Of a stretch of DNA of 64,000 nt, positions 1 through 11,806 are shown piece after piece. Position 1 is the first letter of the stretch. Each line of letters opens with the position of its first letter. This stretch comes from Ctena decussata. Taxonomy: Eukaryota > Mollusca > Bivalvia > Lucinida > Lucinidae. Below the pieces are notes generated by a model, which ran no database searches, was not told the DNA's origin, and worked only from the letters and a program-made list of their open reading frames with translations. The position numbers and the translations under genes are program-made. The DNA lies in the NCBI GenBank assembly GCA_963989385.1, contig OZ022502.1:3440501-3504500 (forward strand), in the 5' to 3' direction.

Positions 1-1632
1 ATGGCAGCCATCTTGGAATGTCAAAATGCAAAAAATCCAAAAGCTTTCATGCAAGGACCATTTTGACACAAAATTGGTCCAGTTCCATTGTAATTTTCTA
101 ATTTTCATATTTTGCTATTTTAAGTAACAGAGGCCAACATGAAGGGTCTATATTTGTTAATTTTTGAAACACCTCAAAGCAAGAATAATTTTGCCACAAA
201 TTTTGTCTTAATCCATTCAGCAGTTACTAAGATATTGTCAGTTTTATGTTTTGTGCTATTTTTAGTAGCAGCAGAGGGCAGCCATCTTGGAATGCCAAAA
301 TGCAAAATATCGAAAAAAACTTAATGAAAGGACCATTCTGACACAAAATTAGTCCAATGCCATTGAGATTTTCTTATTTACACATTTTTTCTATTTTTAG
401 CAACAGAGGCCAACATGACTGGTCTGTAGTTACTTATTTTTGAAACATCTCAATGCAAGAATCATTTTGACACAAATTTCGTCAAAACCCATTCAGCGGT
501 TACTGAGATATTGTCATTTTCATGTTTTGTGCTATTTTTAGTAATGGCAGATGGCGGCCATCTTGGAATGCCAAATTGCAACTGATCGAAACGGCTTCAT
601 GCAAGGAACATTCTGACACAAAATTGGTCCAATTCCAGTCAAGGGTTCTTAAGTAATTGTCATTTTTATGTTTGTGCTATTTTTAGTAAAAGCAGATGGC
701 GGCCATCTTGGAATGCCAAATTGCAATTAATCAAAACAGCTTCATGCAAGGAACATTCTGACACAAAATTGGTCCAATTCCATTTAAGGGTTCTTGAGTA
801 ATTTTTACGTTTGTGCTATTTTTAGTAACGACCCCCACGGTTGCCATCTTGGATAGTCAACTGGCACAAAATTGAATTATTCCATTCAAAGACCGTTTCT
901 GACCAAATCTGACCACAATTGATTGCGTTTCCTTGAGATACTGACATATGAGCAAAATCGGTCTTGTAAACGCTAAGTAGGTCACTGTGACCTAATTCCA
1001 CTATAGATTTTTTTTATTTTTATAATTTTTAATTCCAAGGCCCCATAAATGTTCCATGCAAATTTTCAACCAAATACACCAAATGGTTCTGGAGAAGAAG
1101 TTGATTTTGTTGTTTTTGCTATTTTTAGTAACGGCGGCCATCTTGGATTCTTGACCTAACCCAATTTTACAATTTTGAAACCCTGCAGTCTGGTCATGTT
1201 CCATGTGAAATTTGAGACCCATGGATTATAAGTCATTTTTTGACAATGCAATTGAGCAAAATTACACTCCTAAACAGAAAGTAGGTCACTGTGACAAAAC
1301 TCCGCTACAGATTTTTTTCATTTTTACAAGGTTTCACTGATGTTTCATGCCAAAATTCAGACAAATATACCCAGTGGTTCTGGAGAAGAAGTTGATTTTG
1401 TTGTTTTTGCTATTTTTAGTAACGGCGGCCATCTTGGATTTTCAACCAGACCCAATTTTACAATTCTGATACCCTGGAGTCAGGTCATGCTCCATGTGAA
1501 ATTTGAGAACCATGGGACCAGTAGTTTTACAGAAGAAGATGTTTGAAATTTTGTTTTTAGGTGTTGACGGACGACGCCGGACGCATTGGTATGACAATAG
1601 CTCACTATGGCCCTTCGGGCCAGGTGAGCTAA
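1..1632 (+). repeat. Pearl-like tandem-core element, 3' part (left end outside window)
   Basis: Non-coding element made of diverged tandem units. Units of about 150-270 bp sharing a 'gccatcttggaatgcc' block recur near 10, 285, 555 and 700. A second unit type of about 290 bp, starting 'tggttctggagaagaag', recurs near 1084 and 1374. The 3' end has GACGG-type short repeats (1563-1585), a hairpin TGGCCC-ttc-GGGCCA and the terminal CAGGTGAGCTAA at 1621-1632. Similar elements in bivalves are called pearl and have been linked to Helentron-type rolling-circle transposons; that assignment is inference here. It joins the next copy with no spacer. Confidence 0.75.
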
Positions 1633-3615
1633 ACAAGAGGGCCATGAGGCCCTGAATCGCTCACCTGGGCAATTGGCAAGGTGGCTTTTTCTTATCATGT
1701 CTGAAATTGTCAAAATATGAGTCTTGGGTCAAAAGTCAAAGAATGACCATGACCACTTGTACTCATAAATCTTCATGTACTCATTAAGACAACCATATAT
1801 ACCATTTTTAGGCCAAAATCTTCAAAACTTTCCATGAAATCTTATGTTCTAGCATTTTCCCATATTTGACCATGCCGCAAAAAGGGTCAAGGTAACCAAG
1901 GTCACCATTTGAACAGTCTTGGTGGTTCTCTAGTACTCCATGCTACTTACCAAGTCTCAAGCCTATAGGTGTTTTGGTTCTGGAGAAGAAAAATATTAAA
2001 GAATTATACCATAAGTGGTAATGGCGGCCATGTTGGTCATGTGACCTGGACCGTTTGAACAAATTTTTATTCAATCAACCCCTGGAGGCTCTATAATTAT
2101 GAAATGTGTTTACAATTGGCCCTTTGGCTTTTGAGGAAAAGGTTAAAAATGTCAAAATATGAGCGATCTGGATCAAAGGTCAAGAAATGACCTTGACCTC
2201 TTGTACTCATAATTCTTCATGACCTCATTAAGACAATTGTATATACCAATTTTTAGGCCAAAATCTTCAAAACTTTCCATGAAATCTTATGTTCTAGCAT
2301 TTTTTCATATTTGACCTTGCTGTAAAAAAAGTCAAGGTCAACACAAGGTCATAATTTGAATAATCTTGATAGTACTCAAGTACCCAAGGCTACATACCAA
2401 GTCTCAATGCCATCGGTCAATTGGTTCTGGAGAAGAAGATTTTTAAAGGTTTTTACCATATATAGGCATAGTGGCCATGTTGGTCATGTGACCAGGACCG
2501 TTAGAAATTTTTTCATTCCCTCGACCCCTGGAGGCTCTATAAAAAATTTGGTCACAATTGGCCTTGTGGTTTTTGAGGAGATTGTTTGAAACTGTCAAAA
2601 TATGAGAGTTCTGGGTCAAAGGTCAAAGAATGACCTTGACCTCTTGTACTCACAAATCTTCTGGTACCCATTAAGATGACTGTATATACCAGTTTTTAGG
2701 CCATAATCTTCAAAACTTATCATGAAATCTCATGTTCTTGCATTTTCCCATATTTGACCATGCCGTAAAAAAAGGTCAAGGTCAACACAAGGTCATAATT
2801 TGAACAATCTTGATAGTACTCAAGTACCCAATGCTACATACCAAGTCTCAAGGCCATCGGTCAACTGGTTCTGGAGAAGAAGATTTTTAAAGGTTTTTAC
2901 CATATATGGGCGTGGTGGCCATGTTGGTCATGTGACCTGGACCGTATCAATAAATTATTGTTCCCTCAACCCCTGAAGGCTCTATATGAAATTTGGTTTC
3001 AATTGGCCCAGTGGCTTTTGAGGAGATTGTTAGAACTTATCAAAATATGATAGTTCAGGGTCAAAGGTCAGAGAATGACCTTGACCTCTTGTACTTGTAA
3101 ATCTTCATGTAGTCATTAAGATGACTGTAGATACCAATTTTTAGCCCAAAATCTTCAACAGTTTCCAAGGTATCTTATGTTGTAGCATCTTGCCATATAA
3201 AAGCATAAGGAAGCAAATTTGACCTTACCGTAAAAAAGGTCAAGGTCAACCCAAGGTCATAATTTGAACAATCTTGGTAGTACCCGCGTACCCGATGCTA
3301 CATATCAAGTTTCAAGGCCATCGGCCTATTGGTTCTGGAGAAGAAGATTTTTTCAGGTTTTTACCATATATGGGCATGGCGGCCATGTTGGTCATGTGAC
3401 CAGGACCGTTTGAACAACTTTTCGTTCCTAAGGTCCCAGGAGGCTCTATATGAAATTTGGTTACAATCGACCTAGCGGTTTCAGAGGAGAAGTCATTTGA
3501 AATTGTTGACGGACGACGGACGGACGGACGGACGGACGGACGGACGGACGACGACGGACGACGGAGCCTTACCATCCTATAAGCTCCCCCGGAGCCGCTG
3601 GCTCAGGTGAGCTAA
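1633..3615 (+). mobile_element. Pearl/Helentron-like element, complete copy (family A)
   Basis: The 5' end is ACAAG followed by a hairpin GGGCC-atga-GGCCC (1639-1652) and GCTCACCTG (1659-1667). The core is about four units of roughly 450 bp, each with 'tggttctggagaagaag' (near 1976, 2410, 2869, 3330) and a 'catgttggtcatgtgacc' block. The 3' end has a (ACGG)n tract near 3505-3560, a hairpin GAGCC-gct-GGCTC at 3592-3604 and ends GCTCAGGTGAGCTAA. The 5' GCTCACCTG pairs with the 3' CAGGTGAGC. There is no coding capacity, so it would depend on a partner for movement. Confidence 0.75.
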
Positions 3616-3959
3616 AAAAGGTTAAGGTCAACCCAAGGTCATAATTTTAATAATCTTGGTAGTACCCGCGTACCCAATGCTACATACCAAGTTTCAAGGC
3701 CATCGACCAATTGGTTCTGGAGAAGATTTTTTAAGGTTTTGACCATATATGGGTGTGGCGGCCATGTTGGTCATGTGACCCAGACCATTTGAACATTTTT
3801 TCGTTCCCCCAATCCCAGGAGGCTTCATATGAAATTAGGTTATAATTGGCCCAGTGGTTTCAGAGGAGAAGTTGTTTGAAAGTGTGGGTGGACGACAACA
3901 GACGACTGAGCCTGTCCATACTAAAAGCTCCCCCAGAGCCTTCGGCTCAGGTGAGCTAA
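3616..3959 (+). repeat. Truncated family A copy (3' end only)
   Basis: Repeats the last core unit and 3' end of the preceding element ('aaggtcaacccaaggtcata' to 'ttcggctcaggtgagctaa'). The hairpin here is GAGCC-ttc-GGCTC. The 5' end is missing, so it is a partial copy stacked directly behind the first. Confidence 0.7.
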
Positions 3960-4061
3960 AAACTTTAACATAAAACTTTAACATTTTGCCAATGCCGATG
4001 CCGCCGCCAACGCCGTGGGGTAGTACAATAGCTCTTCCTGAACTTCGTTCAGCTGACCTAA
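3960..4061 (+). repeat. 3' end of a related short repeat (GCC-rich)
   Basis: A short block with 'aactttaacattttgcc', a run of CCG/GCC triplets and the hairpin CTGAAC-ttc-GTTCAG, ending GACCTAAA. An inverted diverged copy is at 8212-8312. The end design (hairpin with ttc loop, then CTAAA) is the same as in the neighbouring family A ends. Confidence 0.6.
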
Positions 4062-4190
4062 AAATTATATGGAGCACTGTGGAGACTCCAGAGTTTCAGC
4101 ATCTGGTGCGCATCTCGTGATTCTGAGTCTCCACGTAAGTCAGCTACCAGACCCCGAGACACTCCTAAGAAACAATTCAGTTCTACATAC

Positions 4191-4600
4191 CTTCCTGCCT
4201 ATTTATTACACTGATCAGTCTTTCCAGTGCAATACATTCTACTTCTCCCTCTGGTACCTTCCCGTCCTGTACAAAGTTCCTTATGATCTCTACTCCGTCA
4301 ACAAATATGTCACTGAAGAAGTACAATTCACAATTTTGACCAGACGCTTGATCATCATTGGCATCGATACTTCTCACAAATTCCATAAGGCACCTGCTTG
4401 AAAAGTTAGCACTCTTATATGCATTACTGACTTCTATTTTCAGCATAACCAAACAAGATTCAAAATCATTTTCTAAATGCTTTGTTGCATCGAGCACCGG
4501 CACATATTTGGTTGGTGAGATCTGTGGAAAGGTTTTTCTTCTTTTGATTGGTGGAGCATCACCTTCTGCCATTACTGTTGTTTCTTCTGCCCGATTTCTC
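4191..4600 (-). CDS. Internal exon of an unrecognised spliced gene
   Basis: A 410-bp open stretch on the minus strand with both splice signals: acceptor 'tgtgtaatttcag|GAG' at 4600/4601 and donor 'CAGGAAG|GTATGT' at 4191/4190. Reading with phase 1 at entry it is open throughout, about 136 residues. An internal Met (MAEGDAPPIKRRK) in fair context could also be a translation start, which would make this a first coding exon; it is followed by a basic stretch KRRK that could be a nuclear signal. The rest is acidic and helical-looking, with no domain I recognise. It is surrounded by repeats on both sides, so neighbouring exons must lie far away. I infer a real host gene because both splice sites match consensus and the composition is protein-like; a captured fragment cannot be excluded. 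Confidence 0.55.
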
Positions 4601-5232
4601 CTGAAATTACACATTTAAGTAAAAAGTATGCAAAGACCAGGAACTGAAACAATCAAAATCCAAATCCAGCCCTCAAACCATAGTTTGAAACAACTAAGAT
4701 TACAAATAATCAAGACACAGAGAACATATTATGGCCAACCGAGTGAGCAGCTTGTTCCTGAAAGGTGGCCACTCAGCAACCATACCGAACCAAAAAATAA
4801 TAAGAACATACATAAGGTAAAACTTCACAGAAACTCTGACACCAAAAACAAGCAACAGAGAACCACAACAGAACTACTGCCTTGGAACGGTCAGTAATGA
4901 ATCACTGGGGGGCTTAAATCGATTTTACAGGCCCAACCTCACCCTCAGTTTCTGAAGTGGTACAAAACATTTAGTTGGTTGTTCGGTTCGCATGATAACC
5001 CTCTAACTCGTCAATGAATCATCACGGTAAACACATAAATCAAATTTCAACACCATGAAGAAGCAAAGACGAGGACTCAACAGATACAACAGGCCGTCTG
5101 ACAGGTGGAGATCCCTGGCCTGCCAAACAACCCCACTGGAAATCTGAAGCAAAAGAAGGTCACCAGTTGAGCCCCGGTGGACCAAGCAACAGACAAAAAG
5201 GCTCCGGTCCCAACCAACTAAAATATATAGCT
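4601..5232. other. Non-coding stretch between exon and RT remnant
   Basis: No gene seen. The left part would be intron upstream of the 4191-4600 exon; the right part is the 3' flank of the reverse transcriptase on the same strand. Short open frames here look like chance. Confidence 0.4.
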
Positions 5233-6477
5233 TTAGGTCGGGGCCATCATAGAGTCTGACGCCCGATCCCCCGGTGTGCAATTAAAGAGTGCAGCAAAGT
5301 TTCCAACCGTGATTGGGTTAATCACTATGCATGCAGACTGTCGCATAACATTTAAATTATAGCCAATATGTTTGTGATGTATTATTATTTTTCGGAATTG
5401 ATCAGAAAAATCAGTCCTACCCATAATCTTTTTGAATTTGTATACTAAGTCACCATAAAATTCTGGTTCCGATAGGCCTTGGTGTAAAAGAAATTTTAAT
5501 CCGACATCAAATTTTGAAACCAATTCATGGTGTCTGCGATAGAATTTAGAAAAAGCCTTTCTAAGCTTATGATACAGATAGCCCTGTTGAAGAAATTTAG
5601 CAGTTAAACATTTATTACGAGCATTAAAGTCCTCTACATGACTACACACCCTAGCAAATCTTATAAGTTGAGAAATATACACTCCATAAGAGGGACGACG
5701 TGGAATGTCACCATCCAAAAATGGAAAATTAACTATATCAAAGTCAAAGTCATTACGTTTATCATAAATTTTAGAAGATACAAAACCGTTAGAAATAGAT
5801 AGATGTAAATCCAAAAAGGGGGCCTTGGTATCTGAAGTATTAGCTTTATTCAATTTAAGTTCAGGTGGGTAAATTTGGTTGACCAAGCTTTCAAAATAAG
5901 GATTCTCAATATTCAGAAGATCGTCTAAATATCTAGAGGTTGAGTTAAATGCCTCAATGATATCAGCTTGATTATCAACAGAAAGAAAAGTCATGAAATC
6001 TCTTTCATAACAAAATAAAAACAAATCGGCCACAAGAGGAGCACAATTTGTACCCATCGGAATACCAACAATTTGTCTGTATAACTTATTACCAAATCTG
6101 ATGTAAATATTATCTAAAAGATATGATAAGGCGTCACATACATTCTGACATGACCAACGTTCATATCCTCTATATATTTTACGGTCAGTAGAAGTGAAAA
6201 ACGCTTTCTCATCGTTACAGGCAATATAAAGGGTATCTTCATTTTTGGAGAACTTTTTGAAGGCCCTCTCAATCAAATCAACAAGTTTTTCCTTTATTAA
6301 ATTATGGGGTAATGTGGTATAAAGAGTAGAAAAATCATAAGTGGACAAACTAGTCGCACGGAACCCTCTTGACTTCAGTTTACTAAGTACCTCTCCAGAA
6401 TTTTTTATAGACCAAAACATATTTTTCCCTGGCCTCTCATACACTGTCTCATAGTACCAAATGACACGAGATTTCAC
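5233..6477 (-). pseudogene. Reverse transcriptase, Penelope-like type, main fragment
   Basis: A 414-codon open frame encoding most of a reverse transcriptase, read from 6477 down to 5233. Motif A is YDFSTLYTTLPH (about residues 47-58, Asp48), motif B region is GIPMGTNCAP (138-147), and the catalytic box is RYLDDLLNI (YLDD at 183-186). A conserved C-terminal section ends TPGDRASDSMMAPT before the stop. No GIY-YIG endonuclease follows within the frame. The first Met is not the true start: the protein continues upstream at 6822-7035 but is interrupted by a MITE at 6527-6815. Similar single-ORF reverse transcriptases are abundant in molluscs and corals; I place them with Penelope-like elements on motif form, not certain. 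The catalytic residues are intact, but the gene as a whole is broken. Confidence 0.75.
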
Positions 6478-6526
6478 AGCAGTGAGGCAAGAAGTTAATA
6501 ATTTAGATAATTCTGTAGTAGTACAA

Positions 6527-6815
6527 CAGTGTCTATTCTAGAGAGGGGGATGGGGGGATTCACCCACATTTCTGACAATTCCCCCCTAATTCTTAGCAGA
6601 AGGGGGGGAATTATTTTCTTTATTTTATTCATAAAAATAGATTTAGATGATATCTAAAAGCATTGTGTGTACTCATTGATACTAAATTATAGCTAAATTA
6701 CTAGGTACAATTGTTTTTATGTAGTTTAAGCCAAATTTAAGAGTTACAACTGTGAGTGATACCCTTTCTCTGTCGAAAATCCCCCCCTATTTTTTCAATC
6801 CTAGAATAGACACTG
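6527..6815. mobile_element. 289-bp MITE inserted in the RT gene
   Basis: Perfect 15-bp inverted ends CAGTGTCTATTCTAG / CTAGAATAGACACTG. The element is flanked by direct GTACAA at 6521-6526 and 6816-6821 (6 bp). Removing the element and one GTACAA joins the two RT fragments in one frame, which fixes the boundaries. The interior carries C/G runs. The CAGTG start resembles hAT ends, but a 6-bp duplication is short for hAT, so the superfamily is left open. Confidence 0.85.
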
Positions 6816-6821
6816 GTACAA

Positions 6822-7035
6822 GAGCTAGAGTTGGCAATGAATCTAGCTTTATACGTTTTTTTGTGAAGCTTAGGTAACCAATACATCGTAGAAAGTTTGT
6901 CTTGGCGTTCCTTAACGTTTACAGCAAACTTATAAGGCAAATCATTTGAGTGGCTATTAACGACAGTCTTCTCATCTGTAAAAGTCACTTCGTAAGCCGT
7001 GGTGCCATTCTAAATTGTAGCATCCTCAGTTAAAG
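6822..7035 (-). pseudogene. Reverse transcriptase N-terminal fragment
   Basis: Upstream part of the RT at 5233-6477. It encodes the block STMYWLPKLHKKTYKARFIA followed by NSSSC, which is the finger-region signature of this reverse transcriptase type just before the MITE. Reading further upstream there is an in-frame stop (DATI*NGTTAYEV region, about 7010), and recognisable sequence stops near 7035. The copy is therefore 5' truncated as well as interrupted. Confidence 0.65.
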
Positions 7036-7049
7036 TTTTAAAAAAAAAG

Positions 7050-8211
7050 AAACAGGTGACACTAGAAAATTGTATCTGTAAGAGACGAATGATGCCCCAG
7101 TGCAGTGCCTGTCACAGGGCAGTGTACACTGAACTAGAAATGTGTCCACAAGGTTCCTACAGACTGGACAACACAAAATTCCCTGAAATTTGCCTGATTT
7201 TTCCTATATGCCAATCCAAAATTCCCTTACATAACCACACCCATCAGAGAAACGTTTTAAAAGGCGACATTGTTCTTTCATTGGTATAAATAATTTATTT
7301 TATCGCGAGGTACTGCTGCAAAGCAATGTTTGAGCTGCATATGAAAACTTTTGAAAAATAATTTTGGTCAGTTTAGTTGGTAACCAAAAAGGGACACTAT
7401 TGATATCAGAAATTTGAATATATGGTAAAAATACAATGAACAGGTATTGGATCCCCTCTATACCTACATCTTTGTTTATCATACACTGCTCATCGGGTTT
7501 CAAAGAAGAATTTGTATTTGATGGAGCGACTTGTCCTTTTTTCCAAAAATATGTTCCCTCTTTATGAAACAACATAATGCAAATCGGCCTAAATTTGCCA
7601 CAAAATGTGACAATTAAACTTAAATGACTTTTCATAATAATTTGTTTTCAGACTTAAGCATCCCTAGGCATTTACTCTTAAGAATAACCCACATGTGTAT
7701 GTTTTTACAAGTTTACATAAATGCTGAAAAGAAATCCAAACTCTTCCACTTTCTGACCCTCGAAAGGAGGCATTATAATTCATAACACTTTTATATTTCA
7801 ATTTGAAATAAAACGGATAATAAATATCTGAACGATTATTTGAAGAGATAAATGTTGCTTATTTTCTACTGATCATTTTCATGAACAAGTAGTATTTATT
7901 TATAGTTCTTTTGTATTTTGAAGCCTTTGTTGACGCTAATATCACAGTTTCCAGAAGTTCTCTAGCAAAGACTCAGACCAGCTCCGGATTTCATACAGTT
8001 TCTCGACATTGTAAGGGTAGCATTACTCAATGCCTTTCCCACATGTGTAGCGCAGACTGATACGGCTGTGCAGGATTACAATGCCCTGATTAAACTGTAT
8101 GCACATTGATATTATTTTACCCTGGCTTTACATGTGTTCCATAATTTTTGTTTCAAATAAATCAAATTTCATAAACCATTACTTTTATCATTTTAGCTAG
8201 CATGTACGCAT
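7050..8211. other. No gene seen
   Basis: AT-rich sequence without recognisable coding, terminal repeats or tandem units. Short frames on both strands look like chance. Confidence 0.4.
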
Positions 8212-8312
8212 GTACAGGAAGAGCTATTGCATTACCCCCGGCGTCGCGTTGGCGGCGGCGGAGTCGGCGTTAGCAAAATGTTAAAGTTTTACGTTTAAGT
8301 TTTTAGGTGATG
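8212..8312 (-). repeat. Inverted diverged copy of the 3960-4061 repeat
   Basis: Reads 'ggaagagctattg...', a GGC/GGCGGC tract, then 'gcaaaatgttaaagtttt', the reverse complement of the 3960-4061 block. No flanking core units are seen. Confidence 0.55.
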
Positions 8313-9089
8313 GGCAAGGCGCTGTCAGGCAGCTATCCTGTCCCACTGACAGGTCTTGTTGTTCTTCCTTGCAATTAATATATGCAGAGTGAAATATTTT
8401 TCTAATGCATGGGCAGTGCATTACATATAAGAGGATCTTTCAGGTATCCTCACTAATTATATGCAGCTGCTGATAATTATACCCAGAGTGGGGGAGAGAT
8501 AAGAGTAGCCTTGAAGGTGGTATAATTGTGGATATAAGAACTAAAACATGTGACAGTCACATGTCAAATAATTTCTTGATATTTTCTTATGACCTAATTA
8601 GACCATAACACCAGATGAATTACCTGGTACAATTTTGATGCAAAGTCATATCTTTTCAATGTAGGAAAATTCATCCGCATGTGATTGGGTGATCTATTTA
8701 TAGCAAATATCACTGGGTTGTAAATTTGTGGATGCGTTCTGCCGCGTGATAAAAAATCGACGTATCCACGTCAAGTTACTTGTTTAATATTTTCTGTTGC
8801 ATAGATGCTTTTGGCATCTTTTTAGTCTTAAACAGATTATTGATAATCCAATCTGTATCAGATATTAATGATTAAAGGAACATACACAACCATTCAAACA
8901 CGATTCATAAAGCTCTACATTGACTTTCCTACAACTAACACATTTATAACTGTAGCATCATAGCCCTTGAACAGAACGAGTTGAAATTCACTGTATCACT
9001 ATATATGGGTATATCTGCTGGAATACAAAATAACAGTCCGCACAGACTGTTTTCTTTGAAAAAAATACGAGTCTGGGTTCAGCCCTACT
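8313..9089. other. No gene seen
   Basis: AT-rich unassigned sequence up to the target duplication of the small foldback element at 9090. Confidence 0.4.
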
Positions 9090-9097
9090 CTTAAAAC

Positions 9098-9653
9098 GGG
9101 TGAGTCTAAATACCACAGACCACCACAGACTACCACAGACCCTACCACAGACTACCATAGATAATAATACAAACTATCATACACCTTCTAAAATAACATT
9201 TTGAAGAACAAAACATAAAAGAATGACAAAATTAAAACATCCAAAAACTTTTCTATGGACAGGGAAAATCATGTTATTGTTAATTCTGTCTGCTTACTCA
9301 TCAATTTATGTACATAAAATATAACATAAAATTTTCCACAAAAAAAAAGTCAAATTTTATACTTTTTTTTATATTCTGTTCTTCACAATGTTATTTTTGA
9401 AGATATTTGATAATCTGTACTGAGATCTGTGGTGAGGTCTGTGGTAGTCTGTGGTGGTCTGTGGTACATAACACCAAATTATAACAAAACACTTTCTAAA
9501 ATTTTGTCAAATTTTGTATTTTTTATATTCTTGTCTTTAAAATGTTATTTTTGAGGGTGTATGATACTCTTTATTGTGGTCTGTGGTGGTCTGTGGTGAA
9601 GTCTGTGGTGGTCTGTGGTAGTCTGTGGTGGTCTGTGGTATTTAGACTCACCC
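9098..9653. mobile_element. 556-bp foldback-type element with minisatellite tips
   Basis: Ends are GGGTGAGTCTAAATACCAC and its inverse, GTGGTATTTAGACTCACCC. Exact 8-bp target duplication CTTAAAAC lies at 9090-9097 and 9654-9661. Directly inside each end sit 10-bp repeats of the type CCACAGACTA on the left (9112-9160) and TCTGTGGTGG on the right (9580-9640). The interior has inverted and direct copies of an AT-rich block. The tip sequence 'CTAAATACCACAGAC' is shared with the 7.4-kb element at 10147-17519, so they belong to one family. No coding sequence. Confidence 0.85.
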
Positions 9654-9936
9654 CTTAAAACATAACACTTTCTTTTTCCAGAAAAAGCAGATAAGATAAT
9701 CAAATACAAAATCAATTTTGCAATAAAATTTTGCACCCATACTACGACCAGGTACAAAATCAGTAATGATCACAATATTTTCTCAGGCTGATATCCGAAA
9801 TTAGAAAATGGCCGGTTTTCAGGTATGCAAAAAAGAAATAGCAAAAGAAGCAATCGGTCAAACTTTCTTTTAAAGTTAAATTCCCTATTTAGGCCCTAGG
9901 CATTTGCTTTTGCAATGAAATAAAACCTTTATGAAT
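9654..9936. other. Flank between foldback copy and LINE
   Basis: AT-rich, no gene seen. The LINE coding block starts at about 9937. Confidence 0.35.
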
Positions 9937-10138
9937 GGTTATCCACCGGAGGATATCATTTCGGATACCATAATACTCCAATTTATAAATCAATCGTCTA
10001 TGGGGGACATTATTAAAAGCCTTGGCAAAGTCCATAATAATGAGGTCCGTCTGTTTGTGACCTTTATTATTGGCTCTGTCTAGGTTTGCCTGCAAATCAT
10101 GAATGAACTGGACCAGTTGAGTCTCGCATGACCTACCA
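9937..10138 (-). pseudogene. LINE reverse transcriptase fragment (middle domain)
   Basis: Encodes RSGRSCETQLVQ and IIMDFAKAFNNVPHRRL, the palm motif A region of a CR1/Jockey-type reverse transcriptase, ending YYGIRNDILRWI at about 9940. It is the direct continuation of the fragment at 17528-18692, from which it is separated by the 7.4-kb foldback element. Catalytic Asp of motif A is present in MDFAKAF. After RWI the similarity stops, marking the break made when the 5' part of the LINE was inverted. Confidence 0.8.
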
Positions 10139-10146
10139 CTTCTGAA

Positions 10147-11806
10147 GGGAAGCACTAAATACCACAGACTACCACAGACCACCACAGACTACCACAGACC
10201 ACACCACAGACTACCACAGACCACCACAGACCACATAAAAATTACCCTTAACAAACTAAATTTCTAAAAATCATCAAAATCGTTAAATGCAAAAATTAAA
10301 ATGGTACATTTGATGAAGCTGGCAACCAATTTTGGCTTTAATGAGCTAATTCAAAAATACTGTGGATGGTGAAATTAGGTGTTATTAATGGAATATTTTG
10401 ACTTCAAAAGAAAATAGGGAATGGAGAAAATAGTTAAAATACTTTTATTTTTCTTTTCTAATAGAATATTCTTAAAAGAATAAAATTTCTGAAGGAATAT
10501 CTAAAGTAAACAACTGAAAGTTTTAATTTGAGAAACAGAAGAGGGAAAGTGGTAAACATAAAAATATTGAAGAAGCTTATTCTTTTATGGAGTTTTGTAA
10601 ACATTAGAGACTATGAAAAAAAAAGATCTCATTTTTATGCACTTAGTGAGACATACTGCTTTTGTTTGTTTTTTTCCATTCTTTGGTCTTTATGTGCAAT
10701 AGTCACACTTTTTGTTATGGGGTAACTGATGAAAGGTGTATGATAGGGTTTTGAAATTTCATATTTTGTAGGAAAAAGTAAGTGACCCTATTTTTTCTAC
10801 TCTGGCCTACCAGTAAGTATGGAATTATGAACCCTTTTTATCAAAAAATTAAAATGCATGCCCATTGACAAGTATCCTGACAAAAAAAACCTATTTGTGC
10901 TTGGAACTGATATTCGGTATGGGCTGGTGAGTAGGTACTCTGATTGTATTTTTAATAAAATCTGTTGATTTTTATTTTTTTTATCCCTTTTGACTTTTGT
11001 AATTTCTGGAACTTTGTAACCAGGTGCTTTAAGAGGGTTAGAGGGCATAGTATTTTGCTAAAATTGATTTTTTGTTGTTGTTGTTTTGTTTTACCTTGCA
11101 AATTTACAGTAAGTTTTACTTTATTTTTATATGGAGTGTTTATTATTTTTTTTTTTTTTTTTAAATTTGTTTTTGTTAAAATGCTAGCAGTTACTGCAAA
11201 ACAGTATTCTGAACAAATCTGATCACTGTAGGTGTCCCTCTCACACACACTCTACATGGAAGCAGGTGGGGTAATTATGTTGTTATTATGTACTTGTGCT
11301 TATTATCATATTATTAATGGTATCAGTCTGGAACCAAGAGCTAATTAACACCTTAGGGGTAAAGTCTTTAAATCAATTGGAAGTTTAGTATTTGTACATG
11401 GATTGTCATCTTTCTTTCTTCCATTACGTCTTAACCTCCGAGGAGGACATCAGACGGGGTTTGGTATACAAGTGCAAAAGGGGGTTAGTCGAGATAAAAG
11501 AGGTGAACAGTTTTTAGCAATGTATTATCATCCTGCCTAATTTTGGTTATTATTCTTTTTAATTAAAAAAAAAATGGACTTTCTTTGTAAAATATATTTT
11601 GCAAAATTCTCAAGACTTGAAAATGTGATTATTGCAATATTCCCTATGCTTGGAGAGCATGGATGTCATTGTTACTGTTCTTATGTCTAGAAGAGGAAGG
11701 ATCAAATATTTATTAAGTGCATCTGAAATTAAAGACAATTACAATTCAAGCATTTTGGTGCAAATTCAATTACTTGAAGAAATATAAGTTATTGAAGAAA
11801 GACACG
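10147..11806. repeat. Left inverted arm of the foldback element
   Basis: Pairs with 14994-17519 along its length: for example 'ctcacacacactctacatgg' at about 11240 matches inverted sequence at about 15445, and the inner end 'gaagaaagacac' matches 'gtgtctttcttc' near 14995. The minisatellite tip spans about 10160-10232. Confidence 0.8.
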
